A stretch of DNA of 64,000 nt from Nocardia exalbida NBRC 100660 (GCF_000308575.1 NZ_BAFZ01000165.1:119932-183931); one strand, 5' to 3'. Shown: positions 41,836 to 50,417, counted from the first letter of the stretch. Notes: generated from the letters alone by a model not told the origin. A program made the numbers and translations.

Positions 41836-42837
41836 ATGCGCGTATTCAAGCTGATCGTGCCCGCTCTGGTGTCGGCGCTGTTGCTGGCCGTCACCGGCTG
41901 CGGGGCCGACGACGCGGGCTCGGCGACCCGCGCCGAGATCAAGACCCTCCGTATCGGCACCATCGGCACCGGTAACGTGCTCACCGGGCCGGTCGGGTTC
42001 GCCCACCAGCGCGGGGCCCTGCTGCCCGCGCTGAAGCCGCTGGGTGTGGACGACATCGAGGTCTACAGCTTCCCCAACGGTCCCGACCTGAACCAGGCGC
42101 TGGTCGGTGGCCGCCTCGACGTCGCCACCTACGGGGACACGCCCGCTCTGGTCGCGCGCGGCAGTGGATTGACAACGCGGCTGCTGGCCATCGCGGCGGT
42201 GAATTACAACGCCGGTGTGGTGGCCAAGGATCCGGCGATCCGGACGCTGAAAGATCTGGCGGGCAGGAAGATCGGCGTGCAATCCGGTTCGTACATCGAT
42301 CGCTACCTGCAGGGTGCGCTGAAGGCCGAGGGCATTCAGGCGCAGCTGGTGCATCTGCTGGCCACCGACGCGGAGGCCCCGCTCAACGGCGGTGATATCG
42401 CGGCGGTCGCGCTGCCGGATGTGAACCCGTCGTCGTTCTTCCGATCGTTTCTGGCCAAGGGTTTCCACCAGGTCGACTCGATTCACGACAACCATCCCGA
42501 TCTCGCGGGCACCAGCTCCTCGGTCAGCAGCCAGGAGTTCCTGGACAGCCATCCGGAATTCGGTGGCGCATGGCAGTCGGTCCTGGTCGAAGCCAACCGG
42601 TACGCGAAGCAGCATTGGGACGACTACGTGAACTACGAGGTCGCGCAGTCGAAGTCACCGGAGGCGGTGGTGCGGGCGACCGCACGCCCGAGCTACATCC
42701 CGGACGAGATCTTCGCGCCGCTGGGCATCCGGTTGCTGACGGGGACCAAACAGTTCCTGGTGGAGCAGAAGAAGATTCGGGAAGATTTCAGTTTGGAGGA
42801 ATGGTTCTACCGGCCGGATCGGCCCAAGCAGGGCTGA
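41836..42837 (+). CDS. ABC transporter substrate-binding lipoprotein, SsuA/TauA-like
   Basis: 333 aa with lipobox LAVTGC (Cys22). LRIGTIGTGNVLTGPVGFAHQRGALLPALKPLG, the DVATYGDTPALVARGSG block and NAGVVAKDPAIRTLKDLAGRKIGVQSGS are typical of NMT1/SsuA-type binding proteins for sulfonates, taurine, nitrate or pyrimidine precursors. It begins 16 bp after the ferredoxin gene, so it is in the same operon. The ligand cannot be read but the gene set favours an organosulfur compound. Confidence 0.92.
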   Translation: MRVFKLIVPALVSALLLAVTGCGADDAGSATRAEIKTLRIGTIGTGNVLTGPVGFAHQRGALLPALKPLGVDDIEVYSFPNGPDLNQALVGGRLDVATYGDTPALVARGSGLTTRLLAIAAVNYNAGVVAKDPAIRTLKDLAGRKIGVQSGSYIDRYLQGALKAEGIQAQLVHLLATDAEAPLNGGDIAAVALPDVNPSSFFRSFLAKGFHQVDSIHDNHPDLAGTSSSVSSQEFLDSHPEFGGAWQSVLVEANRYAKQHWDDYVNYEVAQSKSPEAVVRATARPSYIPDEIFAPLGIRLLTGTKQFLVEQKKIREDFSLEEWFYRPDRPKQG

Positions 42838-42877
42838 GCCGGAGAGAGCGCGCGCCACGGATCGGGAGGGGACGAGT

Positions 42878-43645
42878 ATGCCGCAGATCGCCGAGTGGGC
42901 GCGGCAACGGTCGTGGGGCGTTCGGCTGGAGTGGGGATCGGCCGGTGCGATGGCGCTCGGGCCCGGCAGCGCGTGCGTAGTGGTGGTCGACGTTCTGTCG
43001 TTCACGACATCGGTGTCGGTCGCTGTCGAAGCAGGGACGCAGGTGCTGCCCTACCCGTGGCGCGACGATGCTGCCGCGGAGTTCGCCGCGCGGCAGGGCG
43101 CGGCGCTGGCGGTGGGGCGGCGGGCGGTGTCCGAGCAGCAGCCGTGGTCGCTGTCTCCGGCGGCGTTGCGGCGTGCGCCGGTGGCCGGGCGGCTCGTGCT
43201 GCCCTCACCGAACGGTTCGGCCATCGCCGCGGCGGTCCGCGGTGTGCCGGTGGTGGCGGCGTGCCTGCGCAACGCGGGCGCGGTCGCTCGCTGGATCGCG
43301 GGGCAGGGGTGGGGCACCGCGCGGGAGCCGGTCGCGGTGATCGCCGCAGGCGAGCAGTGGCCCGGCGCGCAGTTGCGGCTCGCGGTCGAGGATTGGCTGG
43401 GTGCGGGGGCGGTCGCCGCGGCGCTGGCGCGTAACGGAGCGGGGCCGCTGTCGGCGGAGGCGCATGCCGCCGCGGTGACGTACGACGCGATCGCCGACGT
43501 CGTGGCGCTGATTCGCGATTGCGCCTCCGGCCGGGAACTGACCGAGGGCGGGTTCGCGCAAGATGTCGCGGTGGCCACGGAACTCGACTGCAGCGCGGTG
43601 GTGCCGGTGTCGACCGGCGGAGCATTCGTCGACGCCGCCCGGTGA
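42878..43645 (+). CDS. ComB-like (2-phosphosulfolactate phosphatase family) protein
   Basis: 255 aa. VVVDVLSFTTSVSVAVEAG near residue 33, LPSPNGSAIA and CLRNAGAVARW are the ComB family blocks, with the Asp and Ser/Asn residues of its Mg site. ComB of methanogens hydrolyses 2-phosphosulfolactate in coenzyme M synthesis; bacterial homologues are largely uncharacterised. GGGAGGGGACG precedes the ATG. Being 40 bp after the binding protein of a sulfonate-type transporter, it may handle a phosphorylated sulfonate intermediate. Confidence 0.85.
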   Translation: MPQIAEWARQRSWGVRLEWGSAGAMALGPGSACVVVVDVLSFTTSVSVAVEAGTQVLPYPWRDDAAAEFAARQGAALAVGRRAVSEQQPWSLSPAALRRAPVAGRLVLPSPNGSAIAAAVRGVPVVAACLRNAGAVARWIAGQGWGTAREPVAVIAAGEQWPGAQLRLAVEDWLGAGAVAAALARNGAGPLSAEAHAAAVTYDAIADVVALIRDCASGRELTEGGFAQDVAVATELDCSAVVPVSTGGAFVDAAR

Positions 43646-43665
43646 AGCGGTGATCGCGGCCAGCG

Positions 43666-44283
43666 CTAGGTGTGCGGTCCGATCAGGGCGATCGCGGATT
43701 CGACCGCCACCTCGACCATGCCGCCGATGTCGCCGCCGTCTTCCACGGTGGTGGCGATGAGTTCCCGGAAGCCGCCGAACAGGATGGTGGCCACCTGCCG
43801 GGACGGCGGGCGCAGTCCGGCGGCCGCGAATTCCGGTGTGTCGGTGAGTTTCTGGATGAGGGCGATGAACGTTTCGCCGACCTCGCGTTGCAGGTGACGG
43901 GTGTCCTCGCCGAGGGCGGGGACGACGCGGATCCAGCTGAGGGTGATGGAGGGATCGTCCTGTGCGGTGCGTATCCACGCCTCGATGGCGTGGCGCACCT
44001 GCGTGCGCCACGGCATGTGCGGGTCGACCGCGGCCTCGATCTGCTGGATCGTCTCCTTGTTGCGCTCGGTCAGCAGGGTGATGAAACAGTCCTGTTTGCT
44101 GGTGAAGTGCTCGTAGAAGGTGCGGCGCGAGGTGCGGGCGTGGCGGACCACGTCGGCGACGGTGGAGTCCTGGTATCCGCGTTCGCGCACGGCGACGGCC
44201 ATGGCGTCGAGCAGGCGGCGGCGAAACCCGGAATCCGAGCCGTTGTCGGCGGAGGTGCGGGGTACGGGCTCGGCGCGGGTCAC
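43666..44283 (-). CDS. TetR family regulator
   Basis: 205 aa. HTH at about residues 25-65: AMAVAVRERGYQDSTVADVVRHARTSRRTFYEHFTSKQDCFITLL. The GTG at 44283 is the most likely start; the frame continues far upstream but that part is antisense to other genes. It is the last gene of the P450/BVMO operon strand and probably binds the paired GGTAC-N6-GTACC sites at the operon promoter (inference). Its own upstream lacks that motif, and the leader may be short or absent. Confidence 0.88.
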   Translation of the reverse strand: MTRAEPVPRTSADNGSDSGFRRRLLDAMAVAVRERGYQDSTVADVVRHARTSRRTFYEHFTSKQDCFITLLTERNKETIQQIEAAVDPHMPWRTQVRHAIEAWIRTAQDDPSITLSWIRVVPALGEDTRHLQREVGETFIALIQKLTDTPEFAAAGLRPPSRQVATILFGGFRELIATTVEDGGDIGGMVEVAVESAIALIGPHT

Positions 44284-44366
44284 GAGAATCAGGTTAGTTT
44301 CTCCGCTCGGGTCGCCGCGCCCGGCCCGAGCCGCACGGCGGGCGGGTGTCGCGCACCGGCGCGCGG

Positions 44367-45875
44367 TCAGGCCGTCACCTCCCCGGAATCGTGCCCCTGC
44401 GCCACGGCACGGGCATCGTGGGCGGGTGCGTCCGCGCCGGTGAAGCGGATGGTGCCGTCGTCGATGCGGCCGTAGCGCAGGGTGAGCACGTCGTGGCCGT
44501 AGCTCATCCCCAGCCGCCACGGGGCCCGGGAGCCCGCCTTGGGGAAGCGGTCGATGTCGCGCAGCACGTAGCCGGCCGGGAAGTCCAGCAGTGGCTCGGG
44601 GGCCACGGCGGGGTCCGGCCACGGGGTGGTCTGCCGGTAGCCGCCCTCGTCCATGTGGCGCAGCAACCGGCAGACGAACTCGCTGACCAGATCGGCTTTC
44701 AGTGTCCAGGACGCGTTGGTGTAGCCGATGGTGAAGGCGAAGTTCGGAACTCCGCTGAGCATCATCCCCTTGTAGGCCATGGTCTGTGGCAGCGCGACCT
44801 CGTGTCCGTCCACCGCGAGCCGGATGCCGCCGAGTGCGAGCAGTCGCAGTCCGGTCGCGGTCACCACCACGTCGGCGTCGAGTTCGCGCCCGGAGGCCAG
44901 GCGCAGCCCGGTCGCGGTGAACGTGTCGATGCGATCGGTGACCACCGTGGCGCGGCCGTCGCGGATCGCGCGGAACAGATCCCCGTCCGGCACCAGGCAC
45001 AGCCGCTGATCCCACGGCTGGTAGGAGGGTTTGAAGTGGGTGTCGACGTCGTAGCCGTCGGGCAGTTGCTTGACGGTCAGATCGCGGATGAACTTGCGCA
45101 TCTGCCGGGGACGCCGCCTGCTGAACTGGTAGATCAGTGCGCTGATCAGCACGTTCTTCCAGCGGACGACCGTATATGCGCGCCGCGGACCCAGCAGTCG
45201 CCGCAGCCGGTCGGCGACGGTGTCGCGGGCGGGGACGGGCAGGATGTAGGTCGGTGACCGTTGCAGCATCGTCACCTGGGCGGCGGTGCGGGCCAGGGCC
45301 GGGACCAGGGTCACGGCGGTGGCGCCGCTGCCGATGACGACCACCCGCTTGCCCGCACAGTCCAGGTCCTGGGGCCAGTGCTGTGGATGCACCAGTCGGC
45401 CACCGAATTCCTCGACGCCGGCGAATTGCGGTGTGTAGCCCTCGTCGTAACGGTAGTAACCGCTGCATACGAGCAGGAAATCGCAGGTGATCACGCTTGT
45501 GGCGCCGTCGTGTTCGGCCAGCACGGTCCAGCGGGACTCGGCGCTGGACCAGGACGCTTCGGTCACCCGATGCCCGTAGCGGATGAATCGGTCGATGCCG
45601 GCGTCGGCGGCGGCGTCGCGGATGTAGCGCAGGATGGCGGGACCGTCGGCGATGGCCTCGGCTTGCGTCCACGGGCGGAACCGGTATCCGAGGGTGTGCA
45701 TGTCGGAGTCCGAGCGCACGCCGGGGTAGCGGAACAGATCCCAGGTGCCGCCGAGGTCGTCGCGTGCCTCGAGGATCGCGTAGCTGCGGGCGGGGAACGC
45801 CGCCTGCAGGTGGTGGGCCGCGCCGATGCCGGACAGGCCCGCACCGACGATCAGGACGTCGAGGTGTTCGCTCAT
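44367..45875 (-). CDS. Baeyer-Villiger/flavin monooxygenase (EthA-like)
   Basis: 502 aa. It has an FAD site VIVGAGLSGIGAAHHL, an NADPH site VVVIGSGATAVTLVPAL and between them FGGRLVHPQHWP, which fits the type I BVMO fingerprint FxGxxxHxxxW[PD] exactly. C-terminal GVPNFAFTIGYTNASWTLKADL is typical of the EthA/MymA branch. These enzymes turn ketones into esters or lactones and can activate thioamide drugs. The ATG overlaps the SDR stop by 4 bp. With SDR, hydrolase and P450 in the same operon it fits a hydroxylate-oxidise-BV-hydrolyse scheme. Confidence 0.92.
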   Translation of the reverse strand: MSEHLDVLIVGAGLSGIGAAHHLQAAFPARSYAILEARDDLGGTWDLFRYPGVRSDSDMHTLGYRFRPWTQAEAIADGPAILRYIRDAAADAGIDRFIRYGHRVTEASWSSAESRWTVLAEHDGATSVITCDFLLVCSGYYRYDEGYTPQFAGVEEFGGRLVHPQHWPQDLDCAGKRVVVIGSGATAVTLVPALARTAAQVTMLQRSPTYILPVPARDTVADRLRRLLGPRRAYTVVRWKNVLISALIYQFSRRRPRQMRKFIRDLTVKQLPDGYDVDTHFKPSYQPWDQRLCLVPDGDLFRAIRDGRATVVTDRIDTFTATGLRLASGRELDADVVVTATGLRLLALGGIRLAVDGHEVALPQTMAYKGMMLSGVPNFAFTIGYTNASWTLKADLVSEFVCRLLRHMDEGGYRQTTPWPDPAVAPEPLLDFPAGYVLRDIDRFPKAGSRAPWRLGMSYGHDVLTLRYGRIDDGTIRFTGADAPAHDARAVAQGHDSGEVTA

Positions 45876-46729
45876 GCCGGTGCTCCCGTGGTGTCGCGGG
45901 TGCGCAGGCGGCGTTCGAGCAACGCGACCACACCGTAGTAGTGGGTGGGTGTCACCCGCGCCAAGAGGTCGAACAGATAGGCGTCGGGTCCGACGAGGAT
46001 GCGGGACTTGCCGTGTTCGACGCCGCGGCGGATGATTTCGGCCGCCTTCTCCGGCGTGGTGAGGGTCAGCGCCTCGAATTCCGCCGCCATCTGCTCGTGC
46101 GTGCGGCCCCGGCCCTCGGGGTCCTTGCGGACTCGGGCGTTGCGCGCGATGTTGGTGCTGATGCCGCCGGGGTGGACGTTCACCGCGGACACGCCGGTGC
46201 CGCGCAGTTCCTGGCGCAGGGCGTCGGTGAACCCGCGCACCGCGAATTTCGCCGCGCAGTAGGCGCTTTGGTTGGGCATGCCGAGCAGCCCGAACACGCT
46301 CGAGGTGTTGACGATGATGCCGTGATCCTGCTCGACGAGGATGGGCAGGAAGGCGCGCGTGCCGTTGACGACTCCGTCGAAGTTGATCCGCCGCAGCCAT
46401 TCGTCGTCCTCGGGGACGGCGTCGAGCACCGAGGAGGAGACCGCGACACCGGCGTTGTTGAACACCGCGGCGAGCGGCGCGGGCAGCCAGTCGCGGACTT
46501 CGTCGGCGAAGGCGAGCTGGTCGGCGGCGTCGCGCACGTCCAGGACCCGGGTCAGTACCGGGCCGGTGAGCGCGGCGGCGGTTTCCTTCAGCCCGGCTCG
46601 GTCGATATCGGCGATCGCTACGGGAGAGCCTGTGGCCGACAGCGATCGGGCGAGGCTGCGGCCGATGCCGGAGGCCGCGCCGGTGATCATCACCGGGCGG
46701 CCCGACAGTAGCCTACGGGTGCGGGGCAT
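45872..46729 (-). CDS. Short-chain dehydrogenase/reductase
   Basis: 285 aa classical SDR: ITGAASGIGRSLA, FNNAGVAVSS, catalytic Ser in NTSSVFGLLG and YCAAK. The extended C-terminus (SRILVGPDAYLFDLLARVTPTHYYGVVALLERR) is shared with mycobacterial SDRs such as those next to MymA-type monooxygenases. It probably oxidises the alcohol made by the P450 to the ketone used by the BVMO. It overlaps the hydrolase end by 17 bp and the BVMO start by 4 bp. Confidence 0.92.
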   Translation of the reverse strand: MPRTRRLLSGRPVMITGAASGIGRSLARSLSATGSPVAIADIDRAGLKETAAALTGPVLTRVLDVRDAADQLAFADEVRDWLPAPLAAVFNNAGVAVSSSVLDAVPEDDEWLRRINFDGVVNGTRAFLPILVEQDHGIIVNTSSVFGLLGMPNQSAYCAAKFAVRGFTDALRQELRGTGVSAVNVHPGGISTNIARNARVRKDPEGRGRTHEQMAAEFEALTLTTPEKAAEIIRRGVEHGKSRILVGPDAYLFDLLARVTPTHYYGVVALLERRLRTRDTTGAPA

Positions 46730-47618
46730 CGATGCTCCTGGTTTCGGAGGTGCGGATGTGTTCGTGGATGAGGTCGGCGAGAGTCGGCCACACCGCCGCG
46801 GGCAGGTCGTGGCCCGTCCCCGCCAGGGTGCGCAGGCGAGCGCCGGAGATCGCGCGAGCGGTCGCGGTGGCGCCGGTCGGTGCGACCATCAGGTCGCGGT
46901 CACCGTGCACGACCAGTGTCGGGGCGGTAACCGCGCGCAGTTCACCGGTCCGGTCGCCGGATTTCAGGATGCCCGCCAGTTGACGGCCGACGCCCGCGGC
47001 GGGGGCGGGATCCCGGTCCCAGGTCTTGGCCGCCGTCGCGCGCACCGCGGACTCGTCGAACGGGTATGCGGCCGACCGGATGTGCCGGTACATGCGCACG
47101 GCCCGGTCGATGTGCTCGTCGCGGGTGCGGGCGGGTCTGCCGAGCATCAATCGCCAGGTCGACCACGCCGGGCGCCCGACGCGCGCGGCGCCGGTGGTGG
47201 ACATGATCGAGGTCAGGGAACCGACCCGGGCGCGATGGCGGGCGGCGACGGTCTGGGCGATCATGCCGCCCATCGACATGCCGACCAGATGCGCTCGGGG
47301 CAGTTCGAGCGCGTCGAGCAGGCCCACGGTGTCGGCGGCCAGATCGGCCAGCGTGTATTGGTCGCGGTGCCAGCGCCGGGCCAGCAGATCGACCGGGCCC
47401 GGTGGCGGGAAGTCGCCGTGCGTGGAGCGGCCCGCGTCGCGATTGTCGAAACGGATGACGTGGTAGCCGCGCGCCACCAGGAGCTCGCACAACCCGTCGG
47501 GCCAGTCGTGGAGTTGTTGGCCGAGCCCGGCGACCAGCAGAAGCGGGATCCCGCCCGCGCCGTACTGCTCGTAGGCGAGGGTGACGCCGCCGCCGACATC
47601 GGCGAGTCGCTCGCTCAT
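46713..47618 (-). CDS. Alpha/beta hydrolase
   Basis: 301 aa. Nucleophile elbow GMSMGGMIA, oxyanion loop VAGLGQQLHDWP, the acid in VHGDRDLMVAP and a late His in GTGHDLP form the triad. It could hydrolyse the ester made by the BVMO. The start ATG overlaps the P450 stop (ATGA), which rejects the longer in-frame extension. Confidence 0.9.
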   Translation of the reverse strand: MSERLADVGGGVTLAYEQYGAGGIPLLLVAGLGQQLHDWPDGLCELLVARGYHVIRFDNRDAGRSTHGDFPPPGPVDLLARRWHRDQYTLADLAADTVGLLDALELPRAHLVGMSMGGMIAQTVAARHRARVGSLTSIMSTTGAARVGRPAWSTWRLMLGRPARTRDEHIDRAVRMYRHIRSAAYPFDESAVRATAAKTWDRDPAPAAGVGRQLAGILKSGDRTGELRAVTAPTLVVHGDRDLMVAPTGATATARAISGARLRTLAGTGHDLPAAVWPTLADLIHEHIRTSETRSIDAPHP

Positions 47619-48958
47619 GCCGTCGCCCCGGCGGCGTGGTCGAGCGCTGGGACACCGGGGCGCGGGGTGCGGCGGTGCACCACGGCGCGGCCCTTCTTGG
47701 CCGGGGCGAGGGCGACGCCGCGGAAGTGCGGGCGTTCGTCGCGGGCGTCGGTCGGTTCCAGCGTGAAATCCCGCAGCAGGGTGCGCAGTACGACGTTCAT
47801 CTCCATCATGGCGAACGCGGCGCCGATGCACCGGCGGCTGCCGCCGCCGAACGGGATCCAGCTGAATGTGCCGGGCCGCACGCCGAGGAAACGATCGGGG
47901 TCGAAGGCGCGGGCATTCGGGAACAGCTGCTCGTTGTCGTGCATCAGCCGGATGCTGACCAGGACCTTCTGTCCTTTCGGCAGCGTCCACCGGCCCAGTG
48001 GCAACGTATCGGCCCGGACCTGGCGAATGGTGGCGTCGATGACCGGGCGCACGCGCTGCACCTCGAGCAGGGTCGCCTCGCGCAGTTGCGAGCCGCCGGC
48101 ATCGGCTTCGGCGACCAAGCGGCGCAGGACCTCCGGGTGCCTGCGCAGCCGCTCGATCGTCCACGACAATGTCGTCGCCGTCGTCTCGTGCCCAGCGGTG
48201 AGCAGGGTCAGCAATTCGTCGGCGATCTCACTGCGCGACATGGCGGAGCCGTCGTCGTAGCGCGCCTGCAGCATCATCGCCAGCACGTCGTCGCGGTCGT
48301 CGATTCCGTCGCGGTGCGCGCGGTCGATGAGCAGGCCCACGATTTCGTCGTAGCGGCGGCGGTAGGCCGCGAACCGGGACCAGGGGCCGAATCTGCCCAG
48401 CGCCCCCTTGGGCACCGGGAACGCGGCAAGGGCGGATCCGATGAAAACGAGTTTGGGCAGCAACTGGCGTAGTTGCTCGAACTCGGCTCCCTCGGCGCCG
48501 AAGACCGCCCGCAGGATCACGTTCAGCGTGATCCGCATCATCGAGTCCATCGTCGCGAACTCGCGGCCGACGGGCCACGACCGCATCTCGCGGACGGCTT
48601 CGGCTTCGATCAGCGAGTCGTATACGGCGAGTCGGCGGCCGTGGAAGGGCGGGGTGAGCAGTTTGCGCTGTGCGCGGTGTTCGGTGCCGGTCAGCGCGAA
48701 CAACGATCCGGGCCCGAGGAACTCGCCGAGGTTGACGTCGACGTTGTCGACGACGTCGGTGCTCGCGGTGAACAGCGCTTTGATCTCGGCGGGGTCGGCG
48801 ATCACCACCGATCGCCCGAACCTGGGCATCTGGATGGTGAAGGCCGACCCGTAGCGCTCGTGCATGCGCCGCCAGGTGCGGGTGCGTCCGGTCAGGATTT
48901 GCAGACTCTGCACGATCGGTGGGGTAGTGGGTCCTTCTGGCAGTCGCACAGCGGGCAT
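47615..48958 (-). CDS. Cytochrome P450 (canonical)
   Basis: 447 aa with all signature residues: I-helix TAGHETTATTLSW (AGxET), K-helix EVQR (ExxR), and haem loop FGGGSRRCIGAAFAMME (FxxGxxxCxG). The wording PFHGRRLAVYDSLI and SIRLMHDNEQLFPNARAFDPDRFL is close to the CYP138/CYP110-like branch. It leads the four-enzyme operon. GAGGAGGT lies just before the ATG at 48958. It should hydroxylate a hydrophobic compound that the following SDR, BVMO and hydrolase then process. Confidence 0.93.
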   Translation of the reverse strand: MPAVRLPEGPTTPPIVQSLQILTGRTRTWRRMHERYGSAFTIQMPRFGRSVVIADPAEIKALFTASTDVVDNVDVNLGEFLGPGSLFALTGTEHRAQRKLLTPPFHGRRLAVYDSLIEAEAVREMRSWPVGREFATMDSMMRITLNVILRAVFGAEGAEFEQLRQLLPKLVFIGSALAAFPVPKGALGRFGPWSRFAAYRRRYDEIVGLLIDRAHRDGIDDRDDVLAMMLQARYDDGSAMSRSEIADELLTLLTAGHETTATTLSWTIERLRRHPEVLRRLVAEADAGGSQLREATLLEVQRVRPVIDATIRQVRADTLPLGRWTLPKGQKVLVSIRLMHDNEQLFPNARAFDPDRFLGVRPGTFSWIPFGGGSRRCIGAAFAMMEMNVVLRTLLRDFTLEPTDARDERPHFRGVALAPAKKGRAVVHRRTPRPGVPALDHAAGATA

Positions 48959-48975
48959 ATGCCCACCTCCTCGCG

Positions 48976-49017
48976 TGGTACTTCGATGTACCAGTCGTAC
49001 GGTACGCGCGTGTACCA
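48976..49017. promoter_or_regulatory. Tandem GGTAC-N6-GTACC operators
   Basis: Two copies: GGTAC-TTCGAT-GTACC (48977-48992) and GGTAC-GCGCGT-GTACC (49001-49016), both flanked by A at the 3' side, with starts exactly 24 bp apart. They lie 18-58 bp upstream of the P450 start, over the expected promoter. Paired palindromes of this kind fit two TetR dimers; the operon's own TetR is the best candidate. A single GTAC in between (48997-49000) adds a half-site. Confidence 0.75.
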
Positions 49018-49063
49018 GGCTGTGACAAGGCTTACACCGAAACAATCGCAGCGCGCGGCCCGG

Positions 49064-50284
49064 TCACGCCACGTCCCACAGTTCGGCGCTGTACACCGCG
49101 AGCAGGGCTCCGATGCGGTCGAGCGCCTCCGCGGCCGACATCCGGGCCAGTCGGCGCCCGTCGCGCAGGCGCAGCGCCACCTCACCCGCGGCGGCCTCCT
49201 CGGCGCCGATGATCGCCTGATACGGCACGAGGCGGTGATCGCGGATGCGAGCCCCGAGACTGCCGCGATCCGGCGGCGAGACCACCACGCGCAACCCACG
49301 GTCGCGGCAGCGGCGCTCGAAGCGCGCGGCCGCGGCCCGCTGGTCCTGGCTCACCGGCAACACCACCAGCTGGGCCGGTGCCAGCCAGGCGGGAAACCGC
49401 CCTCCGTGACACTCGATCAGATGCGCCACGGCCCGCTCGACGCTGCCGATGATGCTGCGGTGCACCATGACCGGCCGGTGTGCCGCGCCGTCGGCGCCGG
49501 TGTAATGCAGGTCGAACTGTTCGGGTTGATGGAAATCGACCTGCACGGTCGACAGGGTGGACTCCCGTCCCGCGCTGTCGCGCACCTGGATGTCGATTTT
49601 CGGGCCGTAGAACGCTGCTTCGCCTTCCACCGCGTCGTAGCTCAGCCCGGAGTCCTCCAGGACGCCGGTGAGCAACGCGATCGAACGTTCCCACATCCGC
49701 GGTGCCGCCACGTATTTCCCGCCGCGCCGGGGCAGCGACAACCGGTAGCGGACGGGACGGATGTCCAGCGCGGCGTAGGCGTTACCGATCAGCGCCAGCG
49801 CCGCGGCGACCTCGGCGGCGGCTTGCTCGCCGGTGCAGAAGATATGCGCGTCGTTGAGCTGGATGCCGCGTACCCGGGTCAATCCGCCCAGCACGCCGGA
49901 CAGTTCGGAGCGGTACATGCCACCGAGTTCGGCGATCCGCAACGGCAGTTCGCGATAGCTGTGGGCTCGGGAGCGGAACAGCAGCGCGTGGTGCGGGCAC
50001 AGGCTCGGGCGCAGCACCACTTCTTCCCCGCCGAGGTCCATCGGGGGGAACATGTCATCGCGGTAATGCCGCCAGTGCCCGGAGATCTCGTAGAGCTCGC
50101 GTTTACCGAGCACCGGCGAATACACGTGGCGGTAGCCCGCGCGGTGTTCGGCGGTGCGGATGTAGTCCTCCAGGGCTTGGCGCACGGCAGCGCCGTCCGG
50201 CAGCCAGAACGGCAGGCCCGCGCCGATCAGCGGGTCGGTATCGAACAGATTCAGCGCACGGCCGAGGGTGCGATGGTCGGGCAT
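49064..50284 (-). CDS. Short threonyl-tRNA synthetase-like protein (catalytic and anticodon domains only)
   Basis: 406 aa, against about 640-690 for a full ThrRS. It lacks the N-terminal TGS and editing domains. The class II core is present: motif 2 region MYRSELSGVLGGLTRVRGIQLNDAHIFCT and motif 3 region. Zinc ligands are conserved: Cys in RPSLCPHH, His in NDAHIF and His in PVMVHRSIIGS. The C-terminal anticodon-binding domain (LVVLPVSQDQRAAAARFERRCRDRGLRVVV...) is intact. GGAG sits just before the ATG at 50284. The 5' leader carries a Thr-rich leader peptide and a hairpin, suggesting attenuation. Short ThrRS paralogues may replace the main enzyme under stress or inhibitor exposure. Confidence 0.88.
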   Translation of the reverse strand: MPDHRTLGRALNLFDTDPLIGAGLPFWLPDGAAVRQALEDYIRTAEHRAGYRHVYSPVLGKRELYEISGHWRHYRDDMFPPMDLGGEEVVLRPSLCPHHALLFRSRAHSYRELPLRIAELGGMYRSELSGVLGGLTRVRGIQLNDAHIFCTGEQAAAEVAAALALIGNAYAALDIRPVRYRLSLPRRGGKYVAAPRMWERSIALLTGVLEDSGLSYDAVEGEAAFYGPKIDIQVRDSAGRESTLSTVQVDFHQPEQFDLHYTGADGAAHRPVMVHRSIIGSVERAVAHLIECHGGRFPAWLAPAQLVVLPVSQDQRAAAARFERRCRDRGLRVVVSPPDRGSLGARIRDHRLVPYQAIIGAEEAAAGEVALRLRDGRRLARMSAAEALDRIGALLAVYSAELWDVA

Positions 50285-50326
50285 GGTGGTCTCCTCGTCG
50301 ACAGCGGGCGAGTGACCACGAGACGA

Positions 50327-50352
50327 AGCCCCAGGGCACTCGCCCCGGGGCT
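50327..50352 (-). terminator. Attenuator hairpin before the short ThrRS gene
   Basis: In the RNA, AGCCCC, G and GGGC pair with GCCC, U and GGGGCU, giving an 11-bp stem (one G-U) and a GAGU tetraloop. It starts 14 nt after the leader-peptide stop and ends 42 nt before the ThrRS start. There is no T-run. An alternative pairing exists: GCGAGUG (50343-50337) with CACUCGC (50314-50308), which would break the hairpin. Confidence 0.65.
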
Positions 50353-50366
50353 CGGACAAACGTGGA

Positions 50367-50417
50367 TCAGCGCGCCGGGACGGATTCCGGCGTCGTCGTC
50401 ACAGCAGCGCGCTTCAC
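50367..50417 (-). CDS. Threonine leader peptide (16 aa)
   Basis: A GTG opens 16 codons reading VKRAAVTTTPESVPAR, with three consecutive ACG threonine codons at 50399-50391. It ends 14 nt before the hairpin in the leader of the short ThrRS gene. TACCGT (50430-50425) lies 7 nt upstream of the GTG and fits the TANNNT -10, so transcription may start at the GTG and give a leaderless peptide mRNA. Peptides with clustered Thr codons before threonine genes act as ribosome-stall sensors. The frame is open further upstream, so a longer peptide is possible. Confidence 0.65.
   Translation of the reverse strand: MKRAAVTTTPESVPAR

Noticed and set aside
43666..45933. 755-residue frame containing the TetR protein
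   Set aside because: Only the last 205 residues are TetR-like. The first 550 are an off-frame reading of the BVMO gene.
44367..46400. In-frame extension that would fuse another 175 residues to the BVMO
   Set aside because: The extension is antisense-frame sequence of the SDR gene. The ATG at 45875 overlaps the SDR stop and begins exactly at the FAD motif.
46713..48164. Longer frame giving a 483-residue hydrolase
   Set aside because: The added N-terminus is an off-frame reading of the P450; the ATG at 47618 with ATGA overlap is the natural start.
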